Positions 24,000 to 32,308 of a stretch of 64,000 bases of DNA are shown here, one piece after another. This DNA is from VRUE01 sp036379955 (GTDB taxonomy: Bacteria; Actinomycetota; Thermoleophilia; Solirubrobacterales; 70-9): contig DASVFR010000025.1 in assembly GCA_036379955.1 (NCBI GenBank), forward strand, positions 1 to 64,000. The letters run 5' to 3'. Both the position numbers and the translations under genes were made by a program. The notes under the pieces are model-generated. The model did no database searches. It saw nothing but the letters and a program-made list of their open reading frames with translations, and was not told where the DNA came from. Position 1 is the stretch's first letter, and each line of letters begins with the position of its first letter.

Positions 24000-25372
24000 G
24001 CTCCCGTGGCTTCGGCCTGGGCCAGCGGCGGCAGGGCCTCGACCCAGCGACGGCCGTTGGCACGCTCCAGCGCCTCGGCCGCGTCGAGCAGCAGGGCGTC
24101 GGCGCCCCAGGCGCCCTGGAGCTGCAGCGCCAGCGGCAGGTCGCCCTCGCCGAGGCCGACGGGCACGCTGATCGCCGGTATCCCGGTCAGGTTGGCGAGC
24201 GCCGCGCCGCGCACGTTGGCCTGGTCGGCGGTCTGGGTCCCCGAGGGCAGCCCGACCAGGGGCGCGTCCAGCGGTGGGGCCGACGCCGGGATCGTCGGCC
24301 AGGCGATCGCGTCGACCTCCTCGAACAGCGCCGCCAGCCGTCGCCGCATCAACGTGCGGACTCTCTCCGCCTGGGCGATCGCCGCCGCCGGCAGCAGCGT
24401 CCGGTACTTGACGAAGCCGCGGTTGATCGGGCTGATCGCCGGGTCGAGCCCGTTGAGCAGCTCGGGCGAAACGCCGCCGAGGCTCTCGCCGTTGATGATC
24501 AGGATCGCCGCCATCGTCGCCGCCTCGAGGTCGGCGAGCTCGATCTCGTGGACGGTTCCGTTCGTCCCGGCGCGCAGTGCCTCGATCGCCTCGTCGCAGG
24601 CGGCACGGACCTCCGGCGTTACGTCTTCGGAGACCGGGTCGCGGACGACCCCGATCCGCAGCCCGGCGGCGTCGCCGGCGGGGATCGGCTCGCCGAAGAG
24701 GGCCGAGCCGAGCAGGCGGCAGTCGGCGGCGTCGGCGCAGAGCGGGCCGGAGACGATCAGGGTCGTGGTGGCGGCCATGTGGTGGCCGGCCATCGCCGAG
24801 CGGCCGAAGGTGGGCTTGAGCCCGGTCAGCCCGCAGTAGGCGGCCGGGAAGCGGACCGAGCCGAGGCCGTCGGCGCCGACCGCACCGGCGACGAGGCGGG
24901 CGGCCGTGGCCGCCGCCGGGCCGCTCGAGGAGCCCCCCGGGCAGCGCTCGACGTCCCAGGGGTTGCGCGCCGTGCCGTAGACCGAGACGTTGCCGGTGCT
25001 GCCCGAGCCGAGCTCGTGCATGTTGCCGACGCCGACGATCACCGCGCCGGCGTCGCGCAGCGCCCGGTACGGGCCGGACTCGGCCGGCGCCGGCTGCACG
25101 GGAGCGGGCAGTTGCGCGGCGCCGAAGCGCTGCGCCCGCCAGGGCAGCGGCCACTCGTCCTTGACCACGACGGGAACGCCGTGCAGGGGCCCCGCGGGGG
25201 CGGCCGCCAGCATCTCCCGCGAGCGCTCGGGGAAGGTCTCGACCAGGGCGTTGATCGCGGGATTGCGCTCCTCGATCCGCTCCAGAGCCGCCTCGAGCAG
25301 CTCTCCGGCGTCGATCTCTCCGGCGGCGATCGCGGCCGCCTGGGCGCGCAGCGAGAGGTCGAGCGCGCTCAT
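23996..25372 (-). CDS. Amidase signature family hydrolase
   Basis: 458 residues. Catalytic Lys71 lies in VPVVVKDEW. The Gly/Ser motif CPGGSSSGPAAATAA is near residue 146, and ADGLGSVRFPAAYCGLTGLK near 170 carries the likely nucleophile Ser. There is no signal peptide, so it is cytoplasmic. The family includes amidases, GatA and allophanate hydrolases, and the substrate cannot be told. Its start overlaps the stop of a small upstream gene (ATGA), recalling how some amidases depend on a small partner protein. Confidence 0.9.
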   Translation of the reverse strand: MSALDLSLRAQAAAIAAGEIDAGELLEAALERIEERNPAINALVETFPERSREMLAAAPAGPLHGVPVVVKDEWPLPWRAQRFGAAQLPAPVQPAPAESGPYRALRDAGAVIVGVGNMHELGSGSTGNVSVYGTARNPWDVERCPGGSSSGPAAATAARLVAGAVGADGLGSVRFPAAYCGLTGLKPTFGRSAMAGHHMAATTTLIVSGPLCADAADCRLLGSALFGEPIPAGDAAGLRIGVVRDPVSEDVTPEVRAACDEAIEALRAGTNGTVHEIELADLEAATMAAILIINGESLGGVSPELLNGLDPAISPINRGFVKYRTLLPAAAIAQAERVRTLMRRRLAALFEEVDAIAWPTIPASAPPLDAPLVGLPSGTQTADQANVRGAALANLTGIPAISVPVGLGEGDLPLALQLQGAWGADALLLDAAEALERANGRRWVEALPPLAQAEATGA

Positions 25373-25578
25373 GTCGCCCCTTCCTCGGGAGCGCGCGAGA
25401 GGTCGGGATTGCGCTCCGCCTGTAGGTCGCCCAGATCCATCGAGAGCAGGTCGCGGATCGACGGCCAGAACATCGAGTGAGCGGCCTGCATCACCGCCAG
25501 CTCGATCTCGTCTGCCTCGATTCCCAGCGAGGCGAGGCCAGCGGGGACGAAATCCTGTGTGTGCTCGCCGGTCTGCAT
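25369..25578 (-). CDS. Small protein coupled to the amidase
   Basis: 69 residues from ATG 25578 (MQTGEHTQDFVPAGLASLGI...). Middle part EADEIELAVMQAAHSMFWPS is helical-looking. It is not recognised as a known family. The gene ends inside the amidase start codon, which implies coupled translation and possibly a GatC- or AtzG-like helper role; that role is inference from position and size only. The frame is open to TTG 25623, but the -10-like TAGGGT before ATG 25578 favours the shorter form. Confidence 0.6.
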   Translation of the reverse strand: MQTGEHTQDFVPAGLASLGIEADEIELAVMQAAHSMFWPSIRDLLSMDLGDLQAERNPDLSRAPEEGAT

Positions 25579-25589
25579 ACCGGCAGGCA

Positions 25590-25595
25590 ACCCTA
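25590..25595 (-). promoter_or_regulatory. Candidate leaderless -10 box
   Basis: TAGGGT on the minus strand, 11 bases before ATG 25578 of the small amidase-linked gene. Confidence 0.4.
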
Positions 25596-25711
25596 CCGAG
25601 GCAGGCTGGCCGGGATCGTGCAAGTCACGCGCCAGCGGCGCATCTCATCGGCACGGACGGCAGAATCGTGGCCGCAACCCTGGTTCCGGCCGGGGGTTTG
25701 CCCTTCAGATC

Positions 25712-26473
25712 GTGCTTTCAGCGGCCAAAAACCGAGTGACCTCGCGCGTCCCGGCGGCGATCGCGCTTGCCGGCCTGCTCGTCCTGCTGGTGGCCATAGC
25801 CTGGCCCGGGGCGGCCGACTCGGCACCGCTGCGCGTCGTCGTCCTCGGCAAGACGGCGGAAACCCCGCCCGCCTCCTGTCCGGGAAAGATCGTCAACAAC
25901 GTCGAGGTCGTCCCCTGCCGCGTCGAGGGTCACGTGACCGGCTACCAGGTCAAGGCCGGTGGCGTGGAAAACCCCTATGAGGCGCCTTTCGACGGCAAGC
26001 TGGTCGCTTGGTCGATCACGCTCGCGCGGCCCTCGCGCGCCGATTCGAAGACGACCACCGACGAGGTCGGCTTCTTCGACGAATTCCTCGGCAAGCCCTC
26101 GCAGGCGCGGATCGGCGTGCTGCGCCCGGTCGAAGGCTCCAAGCCGCCCAAATACACGCTGGTGCGCCAGAGCCCGCTGGAGCGGCTCAACCCGTACTTC
26201 GGCAGCACTCCGGTCTTTGCCCTGGAACATCCGCTAGCCGTGCTGCGCGGGCAAGTCGTCGCCCTCACCGTCCCCACCTGGGCGCCGATGTTCGCCTTCA
26301 ACACGACCTCCGAAGACACCTGGCGCGGCAGCCGCCTCACCGACCACTGCGCCTCCAAGGAGGACATCCAGGGCGGCCACCCCCAGCAGGGCGTCGGCAA
26401 GACGAAGACCTACGGCTGCTACTACTCCAACGCCCGCCTGCTCTACACGGCGACACTGGTCAAGGAACCGTGA
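25712..26473 (+). CDS. Hypothetical secreted or membrane-anchored protein
   Basis: 253 residues. One hydrophobic segment near the N-terminus (AAIALAGLLVLLVAIAW) followed by a Ser/Ala-rich region suggests a signal peptide or anchor. The exported part has several cysteines (ASCPGK, VVPCR, TDHCASK, YGCYYS) and many aromatic and proline residues, and looks beta-rich. No family recognised. GTG 25712 and GTG 25736 are both possible starts. It is divergent from the amidase pair, and Glu codons are mixed GAA/GAG. Confidence 0.6.
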   Translation: MLSAAKNRVTSRVPAAIALAGLLVLLVAIAWPGAADSAPLRVVVLGKTAETPPASCPGKIVNNVEVVPCRVEGHVTGYQVKAGGVENPYEAPFDGKLVAWSITLARPSRADSKTTTDEVGFFDEFLGKPSQARIGVLRPVEGSKPPKYTLVRQSPLERLNPYFGSTPVFALEHPLAVLRGQVVALTVPTWAPMFAFNTTSEDTWRGSRLTDHCASKEDIQGGHPQQGVGKTKTYGCYYSNARLLYTATLVKEP

Positions 26474-26521
26474 CGCTTTCTTGACGTTCAGCGCGCCACG
26501 CGCGCGTCCCCATCGATCAGC

Positions 26522-26782
26522 GTGGGGCGCATGCTGGCGATCCAATGGTCGATCTTCGCTATGGCTCTCCCCAGGGTCGAGGACCCCTGGCCGAGCAGCA
26601 TCGGCATGGACCTGCCGTTCACGATTGCGGGCGCAGGTGGGGTCTTCGGCGCCGCCGTCTCCTTTCACGCCGCGTCGGAGCGGCGAGAAAGAGCCGTCCT
26701 GCTCTTCGGCTTCCTCGGTTTCTGGCTCGGAACCCTCTTCTACGTCGTTGCGTTGGCAAACCAGCTAGTCTTCGGATCGTGA
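26522..26782 (+). CDS. Small membrane protein
   Basis: 86 residues with two hydrophobic segments (PFTIAGAGGVFGAAVSF and AVLLFGFLGFWLGTLFYVVALA) joined by a charged SERRER loop. No family recognised. GTG 26522 or ATG 26531 could start it. Its stop overlaps the next small gene as GTGA, so the two are probably made together. Confidence 0.5.
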   Translation: MGRMLAIQWSIFAMALPRVEDPWPSSIGMDLPFTIAGAGGVFGAAVSFHAASERRERAVLLFGFLGFWLGTLFYVVALANQLVFGS

Positions 26783-26949
26783 AACGTTTTGTCCGATCCG
26801 AAATCTTCCAGGCCATCTATGTGGGCTTGGGAGCTTTGCTGCTCGTCGGGGTGGTCCAGCAGGAAACGGTGGTCAGTGCCCTGATCGTCATCGGAGTACT
26901 CCTGTTCACGATCCAACAGGCATGGGCGGGATGGCGATCGGAGCGATGA
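26779..26949 (+). CDS. Small membrane protein
   Basis: 56 residues from GTG 26779 (VKRFVRSEIFQAIYVGLGAL...). It has two short hydrophobic stretches, one around YVGLGALLLVGVV and one around SALIVIGVLLFTI, and a basic C-terminus. No family recognised. The GTGA overlap with the preceding small membrane gene supports it being real. Confidence 0.45.
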   Translation: MKRFVRSEIFQAIYVGLGALLLVGVVQQETVVSALIVIGVLLFTIQQAWAGWRSER

Positions 26950-26980
26950 TCCCGTGGCGACGCCTCTGAGTTGAGAGGCC

Positions 26981-27244
26981 TTAGCGGGCTTCTTGCCTGA
27001 GCCCGCAGTAAGGGCAGTCGCTGACGTCGAGGCCGATCAGCTGGTCGCAGCGACGGCAGGCGCGCAGGTTGTCCGGGGTGCGGGGCAGGGAGGAGGCCGA
27101 GGGGGCGAGGGGCAGGACCGCGGTGGCCGGGGCCATCTCCTCGCCGGTCTCGCGGTCGAGGTAGACCTCGCCCTGCTCGGCGTGTGCCAGGGCCTCGCGG
27201 CCCGAGGCCGGCGCCCGCATCCGGTAGAGCTGCTTCGAGTTCAC
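26981..27244 (-). CDS. Small zinc-ribbon protein
   Basis: 87 residues from GTG. The C-terminus has paired cysteines, CRRCDQLIGLDVSDCPYCG, a zinc-ribbon arrangement. The N-terminal half has Tyr/Arg and acidic segments and a low-complexity Pro/Ala/Ser linker. It is divergent from the GT4 gene. Function unknown. Confidence 0.6.
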   Translation of the reverse strand: MNSKQLYRMRAPASGREALAHAEQGEVYLDRETGEEMAPATAVLPLAPSASSLPRTPDNLRACRRCDQLIGLDVSDCPYCGLRQEAR

Positions 27245-27259
27245 GGCGGCGAAGACTAA

Positions 27260-27265
27260 TAGCTT
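27260..27265 (+). promoter_or_regulatory. Candidate leaderless -10 box
   Basis: TAGCTT, 11 bases before ATG 27277, with no Shine-Dalgarno sequence. Confidence 0.35.
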
Positions 27266-27276
27266 GCGCGGTCCCG

Positions 27277-28716
27277 ATGCGCGTTCTCCTCTTCCACGGC
27301 TACATGCTGCGCGGCACCGGCAGCAACATCTACAACCTCAACCTGGCGCGGGCGCTGGCGAAGCTCGGCCACGAGGTCCATCTCCTCTGCCAGGACCGGC
27401 AGGTCCAAATCGAGGGCGTCGAGATCCACAATCCCGACATCCACGGCCTGCTCCCGGTCTACGTCAAGGACCCCTACGAGGGCTTCGAGGTCAAGGCCTT
27501 CCCGGAGCTGACCGACGAGGAGCTGGATCGCTACATCGACGCGAACGTCGAAGCAGTTCTCAACGTAGCTGCGCAAGCTGGAGATATAGACGCCGCTCTC
27601 GCCAACCACCTTGTTATGGGCCCCGCGATCTTGGCCCGTGCCGATATCGGGGACTTCGCCGTCAAGATCCACGGCTCCGCCCTGGAGTACACGGTCAAGC
27701 CCCACCCGCGCTTCCTGCCTTTCGCGGCAGAAGGTCTGGAAGCGGCTAGTGGCGTCCTCGTCGGCTCCCGACACACCGCCGAGTCCCTGTGGACGACTCT
27801 GCCCGATGTCCCCGGCCTGAAGCAGAAGACCCGCCTCGGCCCTCCTGGTGTCGACACCGAGGCGTTTCGCCCGACTCCCGCCCCTCCCGCGGGTGGCGCG
27901 GTAGGGGGAACCGCCCCTGAGGACGCTTTAGCGACCGGAAGGGGCGGTGGGTCCCCTGCCGCGACAGGACCCGCGGGCGACGGCAGTCCGTCCCGGATCG
28001 TCTTCGTGGGGAAGCTGATCGTCTCCAAGGGGGTCGATCTGCTCCTGGCGGCGTGGCCACTCGTCAGGGCCGAACATCCCGACGCGAAGCTCGAAGTCGC
28101 GGGCTACGGCGAGTACGAGGATGGGTTGCGGAAGCTGCTTGCGGCGCTCGAAGAGGGAGATCTGGATGTGACCCGCGGGATAGCTGCGGTCGGCTGGGGC
28201 CTCGAGGGCGGGGAGGAGAAGCCGCTGCCGATCCTCTCGGCGTTCCTGGCGAGCCCGCCCGAGGGCTACGGGGACGCCTGCCGGGCCGCGGCCGGCTCGG
28301 TCGAATTCATCGGGCGCCTGGAGCACGACGAGGTCGCCGAGCTGCTGCCGGGCGCCGAGGCCCTGGTCATGCCCAGCACCTTCCCCGAGGCGTTCGGGAT
28401 GGTCGCCGCCGAGGCGGCGGCCTGCGGGGTGCTGCCGGTCTCGGCGGGCCACTCGGGGATGCTGGAGGTCTCACGGAAGTTGATGGAGGCGCTGCCGGTC
28501 GACGTCGGTCCGCTGACCTCGTTTCCGGTCGAGGAGGGGGCCGTAGAGGCGATCGCGGAGCGTCTCAACGGGTGGCTGGGCCTACCCGAGGAGCACCGCG
28601 CCGCCGCCCGCGAGGGGCTCGTCGAGACCGCCCGGCGGCTCTGGAGCTGGGAGGGCGTCGCCGGTGGCGTAATCGCGGCGTCACGGGGCGACCTCGACCG
28701 TCTGCCGGATGCATAG
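27277..28716 (+). CDS. Family 4 glycosyltransferase
   Basis: 479 residues, GT-B fold. The N-terminal domain opens MRVLLFHGYMLRGTGSNIYN. The C-terminal GT1 domain has IVFVGKLIVSKGVDLLLAAW near residue 245 and the sugar-nucleotide motif MPSTFPEAFGMVAAEAAACG near 370. An in-frame inverted repeat (27886-27977) encodes a Gly/Pro/Ala-rich stretch at residues about 204-234, in the linker between the two Rossmann domains. Its stop codon forms part of the -10-like box of the cytochrome oxidase operon. Acceptor unknown. Confidence 0.88.
   Translation: MRVLLFHGYMLRGTGSNIYNLNLARALAKLGHEVHLLCQDRQVQIEGVEIHNPDIHGLLPVYVKDPYEGFEVKAFPELTDEELDRYIDANVEAVLNVAAQAGDIDAALANHLVMGPAILARADIGDFAVKIHGSALEYTVKPHPRFLPFAAEGLEAASGVLVGSRHTAESLWTTLPDVPGLKQKTRLGPPGVDTEAFRPTPAPPAGGAVGGTAPEDALATGRGGGSPAATGPAGDGSPSRIVFVGKLIVSKGVDLLLAAWPLVRAEHPDAKLEVAGYGEYEDGLRKLLAALEEGDLDVTRGIAAVGWGLEGGEEKPLPILSAFLASPPEGYGDACRAAAGSVEFIGRLEHDEVAELLPGAEALVMPSTFPEAFGMVAAEAAACGVLPVSAGHSGMLEVSRKLMEALPVDVGPLTSFPVEEGAVEAIAERLNGWLGLPEEHRAAAREGLVETARRLWSWEGVAGGVIAASRGDLDRLPDA
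27886..27977 (-). repeat. Long inverted repeat, class 1, inside a coding sequence
   Basis: Outer arms CCCGCGGGT (27886-27894) and ACCCGCGGG (27969-27977). On the minus strand the bulge is CCTGT (27964-27968) facing CC (27895-27896 read on the plus strand as GG), followed by CGCGG, as in the copies at 493-588 and 11045-11139. An inner stem ACCGCCCC/GGGGCGGT (27910-27917/27941-27948) follows. The copy reads through in frame in the GT4 gene. Confidence 0.85.
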
Positions 28717-28719
28717 AAT
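28714..28719 (+). promoter_or_regulatory. Candidate leaderless -10 box for the cytochrome oxidase operon
   Basis: TAGAAT, 9 bases before ATG 28729. The first three bases are the stop codon of the GT4 gene. Confidence 0.45.
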
Positions 28720-28728
28720 GCCCGGCCG

Positions 28729-29520
28729 ATGATGGGCCGCCTCCCGATAGCGAAGATGCTCGCCGCCACGATCGCGCTGACCGTGGCGATCTCCGCCGTG
28801 ATGGTCTCGATCAACTGGGACGGCCAGGAGGCCTCGACGGCGGCGCCGAAGATCGACGATCTGCTCAACGTGATGATCGTCCTTTCGTCCTTCGTCTTCT
28901 CGCTGGTGATGGTGATGCTCTTCTACGCGCTCTACGCGTTCAGGGCCAAGCCCGGCGACGAATCGGACGGCGAGCCGATCCACGGCAACACCCGGCTCGA
29001 GGTGGCCTGGACCGTGATCCCGACGATCATCGTCCTCTTCGGCGCCGGCTACAGCTGGTCGGTCCTGAACGACATCGAAGAGCCGGCCAAGAACCCGCTC
29101 ACGGTCGACGTCTTCTCGCAGCAGTACGCCTGGAGCTTCGGCTATCCGGGCAAGGGCGAGGCCTACTCCGAGGGTGAGCTGCACGTCCCCGTCAACCGCC
29201 AGGTCCAGTTCAAGATGCACGCGCTGGACGTGATCCACTCCTTCTGGGTGCCCGAGTGGCGGATCAAGAAGGACAACGTCCCGGGGATCACGACGACCGC
29301 GATCGTCACTCCCGACAAGGTCGGCGCCTACCAGCTGATCTGCACGGAGCTCTGCGGCTTCGGCCACGCTGCGATGCGGGCCAAGGTGGTCGTCGAGTCG
29401 CCGGCCAGGTTCCGCGAATGGGTCGCCGGCTTGGGGGAGAAGATCCCGCCCGCGTACATGGAAACGATCAAGCAAGACACCGAGACGAACCCGGTGCCCG
29501 TCGGCGCCGGAGGGGCATAA
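28729..29520 (+). CDS. ctaC: Cytochrome c oxidase subunit II
   Basis: 263 residues. Two N-terminal membrane segments are followed by the cupredoxin domain. The CuA site is intact: DVIHSFWVPE supplies a His, and CTELCGFGHAAM supplies two Cys, Glu, His and Met. There is no fused cytochrome c domain, so an external cytochrome c should donate electrons; the dihaem lipoprotein at 35477 is a candidate. First gene of a ctaC-ctaD-UspA-like-ctaE run. Confidence 0.96.
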   Translation: MMGRLPIAKMLAATIALTVAISAVMVSINWDGQEASTAAPKIDDLLNVMIVLSSFVFSLVMVMLFYALYAFRAKPGDESDGEPIHGNTRLEVAWTVIPTIIVLFGAGYSWSVLNDIEEPAKNPLTVDVFSQQYAWSFGYPGKGEAYSEGELHVPVNRQVQFKMHALDVIHSFWVPEWRIKKDNVPGITTTAIVTPDKVGAYQLICTELCGFGHAAMRAKVVVESPARFREWVAGLGEKIPPAYMETIKQDTETNPVPVGAGGA

Positions 29521-29534
29521 TGGAGACCTTCTAG

Positions 29535-31439
29535 ATGGTGGCTGCGATCAAGCAACCGGGATGGATCCGCGGCGCCCTCGGGGCGTTGCTCGGGGCGGCC
29601 TTCGGCTTCGCCCTCGTCGTCGCCCTGCGCAAGGCGTCTGGCCTGCCCGCCTACCAGACCGAACAGACCGGCTATCCGCAGGTGGTCGTGCCGCTGGTCA
29701 CCGGGCCGCTCGGCTTCCTCCTCGGCTTCGGCTGCTTCGACTACTGGCTGCGCTGGGCGGTCGGCATGCCGACGATCCCCGAGGACCACTCCCAGCACGG
29801 TGCCAGGAGCTGGAAGGACTACTTCCGCTTCAACACCGATCACAAGGTGATCGGCATCCAGTACATCTGCACCACCTTCTTCTTCTTCTTCGTGGGCGGC
29901 CTGATGGCGATGCTGATCCGGGCCGAGCTGGCTCAGCCGGGCACCCAGATCGTCGACGCGGCGACCTTCAACAGCCTCTTCTCGACCCACGCGGTGCTGA
30001 TGATCTTCGTCTTCGTCATCCCGGTCTTCGCCGGGATCGCGAACTACGTCCTGCCGCTGATGATCGGCGCCCCCGACATGGCCTTCCCGCGCCTCAACGC
30101 GCTCAGCTTCTGGATGCTGCCGCTGGCCGGGCTGCTCTTCATCGGCAGCTTCCTCGCCCCGGGCGGCGCCTTCGACGCCGGCTGGACCGGCTACGCGCCG
30201 CTATCGACCGGAGCGCCGCTCGGCCAGTCCTTCTTCAACCTCGGCGTCCAGTTCGCCGGCGCCTCCTCGATCGCGACGGCGCTCAACTTCCTCGTCACGA
30301 TCATCACCATGCGGGCGCCGGGCATGACCTTCTGGCGGATGCCGCTGCTGGTCTGGGCGAACCTCTCGACCTCGCTGCTGGTCGTCGCCGCGACGCCCTT
30401 CATCGCCGGCGCCCAGTTCATGGTCCTCTTCGACCGCGCCCTGCACACCAACTTCTTCCAGTTCGCCGGCGGCGGCGACGTGATCAGCTACCAGCACATC
30501 TTCTGGTTCTACTCGCACCCAGCCGTCTACATCATGATGTTGCCCGGCTTCGGGATCATCAGCGAGGTCATCTCCACCCACGCCCGCAAACCGATCTTCG
30601 GCTACCGGCTGATGGCGCTGGCGCTGATCGGGATCGTCGTCCTCAGCTACTCGGTCTGGGCGCACCACATGTTCGTCGCCGGCATGTTCAGCTGGCTGCG
30701 GGTGCCGATGATGTTCACGACGCTGCTGATCGCGGTGCCGACCGGGATCAAGATCTTCTCCTGGCTGGGCACGCTCTACTTCGGCAAGATCCACACGTAC
30801 TCGACCGCGATGCTGTTTGCGCTCGCCTTCATCGTCACCTTCACGATCGGCGGGATCAGCGGCGTGATGCTCGGCATGGTGCCGATCGACATCCACGTCT
30901 CCGACACCTACTTCATCGTCGCCCACATCCACTTCGTGCTCTTCGGCGGCTCGGTCTTCACGATCTTCTCCGGCATCTACCACTGGTTCCCGAAGATGAC
31001 GGGGCGGATGTACGACGAGCGGCTCGGCCGCGTCCACTTCTGGGGCACGCTGTTCGGCACCTGGGTCACCTTCATCCCGATGCACTGGGTTGGGATGGAC
31101 GGCATGCCCCGCCGGGTCGCCGACTACGCGACCCAGTTCGGCGACTGGAACCTGCTGATCAGCTGCGGCGCCTTCATCCTCGGCGCCTGCCAGCTCGTCT
31201 TCCTCTACAACATGGTCGTCAGCTGGCGCTTCGGGCCGCGCGCTACGGCCAATCCGTGGCGGGCGAACTCGATCGAGTGGCAGGTCTCCTCGCCGCCGCC
31301 GATCTTCAACTTCGACGAGATCCCGCGGGTCGTCGGCGGCCCCTACGAGTACGGCGTGCCCGGCGCCCGGCATGCGATCATGGCCGGCGAAGGGGCCGAG
31401 GCCCCCGCGCCGGAGCCCGCGACGGTGGGCTCGTCATGA
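29535..31439 (+). CDS. ctaD: Cytochrome c oxidase subunit I
   Basis: 634 residues with an extra N-terminal region of two membrane segments before the usual NTDHKVIG start of the 12-helix core. All ligands are present: STHAVLMIF (haem a His), YSHPAVYIMMLPGFG (CuB His and cross-linked Tyr), WAHHMF (two CuB His) and AHIHFVLFGG (haem a3 and haem a His). The K-channel VPTGIKIF is intact. It is the catalytic core of an aa3-type proton-pumping oxidase. The stop overlaps the next gene as ATGA. Confidence 0.97.
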   Translation: MVAAIKQPGWIRGALGALLGAAFGFALVVALRKASGLPAYQTEQTGYPQVVVPLVTGPLGFLLGFGCFDYWLRWAVGMPTIPEDHSQHGARSWKDYFRFNTDHKVIGIQYICTTFFFFFVGGLMAMLIRAELAQPGTQIVDAATFNSLFSTHAVLMIFVFVIPVFAGIANYVLPLMIGAPDMAFPRLNALSFWMLPLAGLLFIGSFLAPGGAFDAGWTGYAPLSTGAPLGQSFFNLGVQFAGASSIATALNFLVTIITMRAPGMTFWRMPLLVWANLSTSLLVVAATPFIAGAQFMVLFDRALHTNFFQFAGGGDVISYQHIFWFYSHPAVYIMMLPGFGIISEVISTHARKPIFGYRLMALALIGIVVLSYSVWAHHMFVAGMFSWLRVPMMFTTLLIAVPTGIKIFSWLGTLYFGKIHTYSTAMLFALAFIVTFTIGGISGVMLGMVPIDIHVSDTYFIVAHIHFVLFGGSVFTIFSGIYHWFPKMTGRMYDERLGRVHFWGTLFGTWVTFIPMHWVGMDGMPRRVADYATQFGDWNLLISCGAFILGACQLVFLYNMVVSWRFGPRATANPWRANSIEWQVSSPPPIFNFDEIPRVVGGPYEYGVPGARHAIMAGEGAEAPAPEPATVGSS

Positions 31440-32308
31440 GCGAGGCGCGCCCTCTGCTCGTCTTCCTCAACGAGGTGGCGGGCGGTCGCAAGCTGTTGCA
31501 GGCGATCAAAGAGCGGGCCGGTGGGGTCCCCTTCGTCGCCGTCGCCGCTCCCCAGAACCAGCCCGCGGTCGGCCAGCTGATCGACTCCGAGGCCGAACTG
31601 CGCGAGGCCGCGCGGGCGCGGGTCGAGGTGACGATGTCGATCCTCGCCGAGTACGGGATCGACTCGGTCGGCGAGGTGATGGATCACGATCCGGCGCTGG
31701 CGCTGGACGACGCCGTCCGGGCCCACGAGCCCGGCGAGATCCTGCTCTCCTGCCTCCAGGAGACCCGCTTCGGCATCACCCGCAAGGATCTGGTCGAGTG
31801 GGCGCGGGCGCGCTTCGAGCCCGAGGTGAAGGTGACGCACATCCCGGTGCGGATCGAAGACGACTCGATTCGCTGGGACCTCAACCACAAGCTCGTCGTC
31901 GCCACCCAGACCGTCGCCGCCCCCGATCTCGTCGCCAGGCTCAAGGAGGACGCGGCCGAGCGTCCCCATCGCTTCACGATCATCTGCCCGCGAGCGGAGG
32001 ACGTGACCGAGCCGCAGATCGTTCGCGACCTCGCCTCGACCCTGGCCGAGCTCTATCGCAACGACGTCGACGCGACCGGCCAGCCGATGAGCCCCGACCC
32101 GTTCCACGCGGTGCGGAACGCGATCGCGCACTACCGCATCGACGAGGTGCTGATCTCGACCTTCGCCGGCGAGAGCTCTCGCTGGCTCGAGGGCGATCTG
32201 CTCGGCCGGGTGCGCGAGATCACCGAGAAGCCGGTCGAGCACCTCGAGGTCGGCCGCCCGGCCGTCGCCGTAGCGGCCGCCGTTGCCGAAGGGGAGGAGA
32301 CCTCCTGA
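31436..32308 (+). CDS. UspA-like protein inside the oxidase operon
   Basis: 290 residues, soluble. It looks like two repeats of a universal-stress-protein/Rossmann-like unit: residues 1-130 (PLLVFLNEVAGGRKLLQAI ... LALDDAVRAHEPGEILLS) and 140-280 (HRFTIICPRAED ... AVRNAIAHYRIDEVLISTFA). USP domains often bind ATP or sense energy state. It overlaps ctaD (ATGA) and ctaE (TGATG) on either side, so it is made with the oxidase. A related membrane-anchored copy lies at 33734. Its role in the oxidase is unknown. Confidence 0.7.
   Translation: MSEARPLLVFLNEVAGGRKLLQAIKERAGGVPFVAVAAPQNQPAVGQLIDSEAELREAARARVEVTMSILAEYGIDSVGEVMDHDPALALDDAVRAHEPGEILLSCLQETRFGITRKDLVEWARARFEPEVKVTHIPVRIEDDSIRWDLNHKLVVATQTVAAPDLVARLKEDAAERPHRFTIICPRAEDVTEPQIVRDLASTLAELYRNDVDATGQPMSPDPFHAVRNAIAHYRIDEVLISTFAGESSRWLEGDLLGRVREITEKPVEHLEVGRPAVAVAAAVAEGEETS

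Noticed and set aside
27886..27977. Frameshift or gene fusion point in the GT4 gene
   Set aside because: The frame is intact and both halves of the GT-B fold are present once; the odd stretch is explained by the inverted repeat.
29561..31435. Long open frame overlapping ctaD in another frame
   Set aside because: It is an Arg/Pro-rich shadow with no domain; ctaD is unmistakable, and only the part from 31436 is a real gene.
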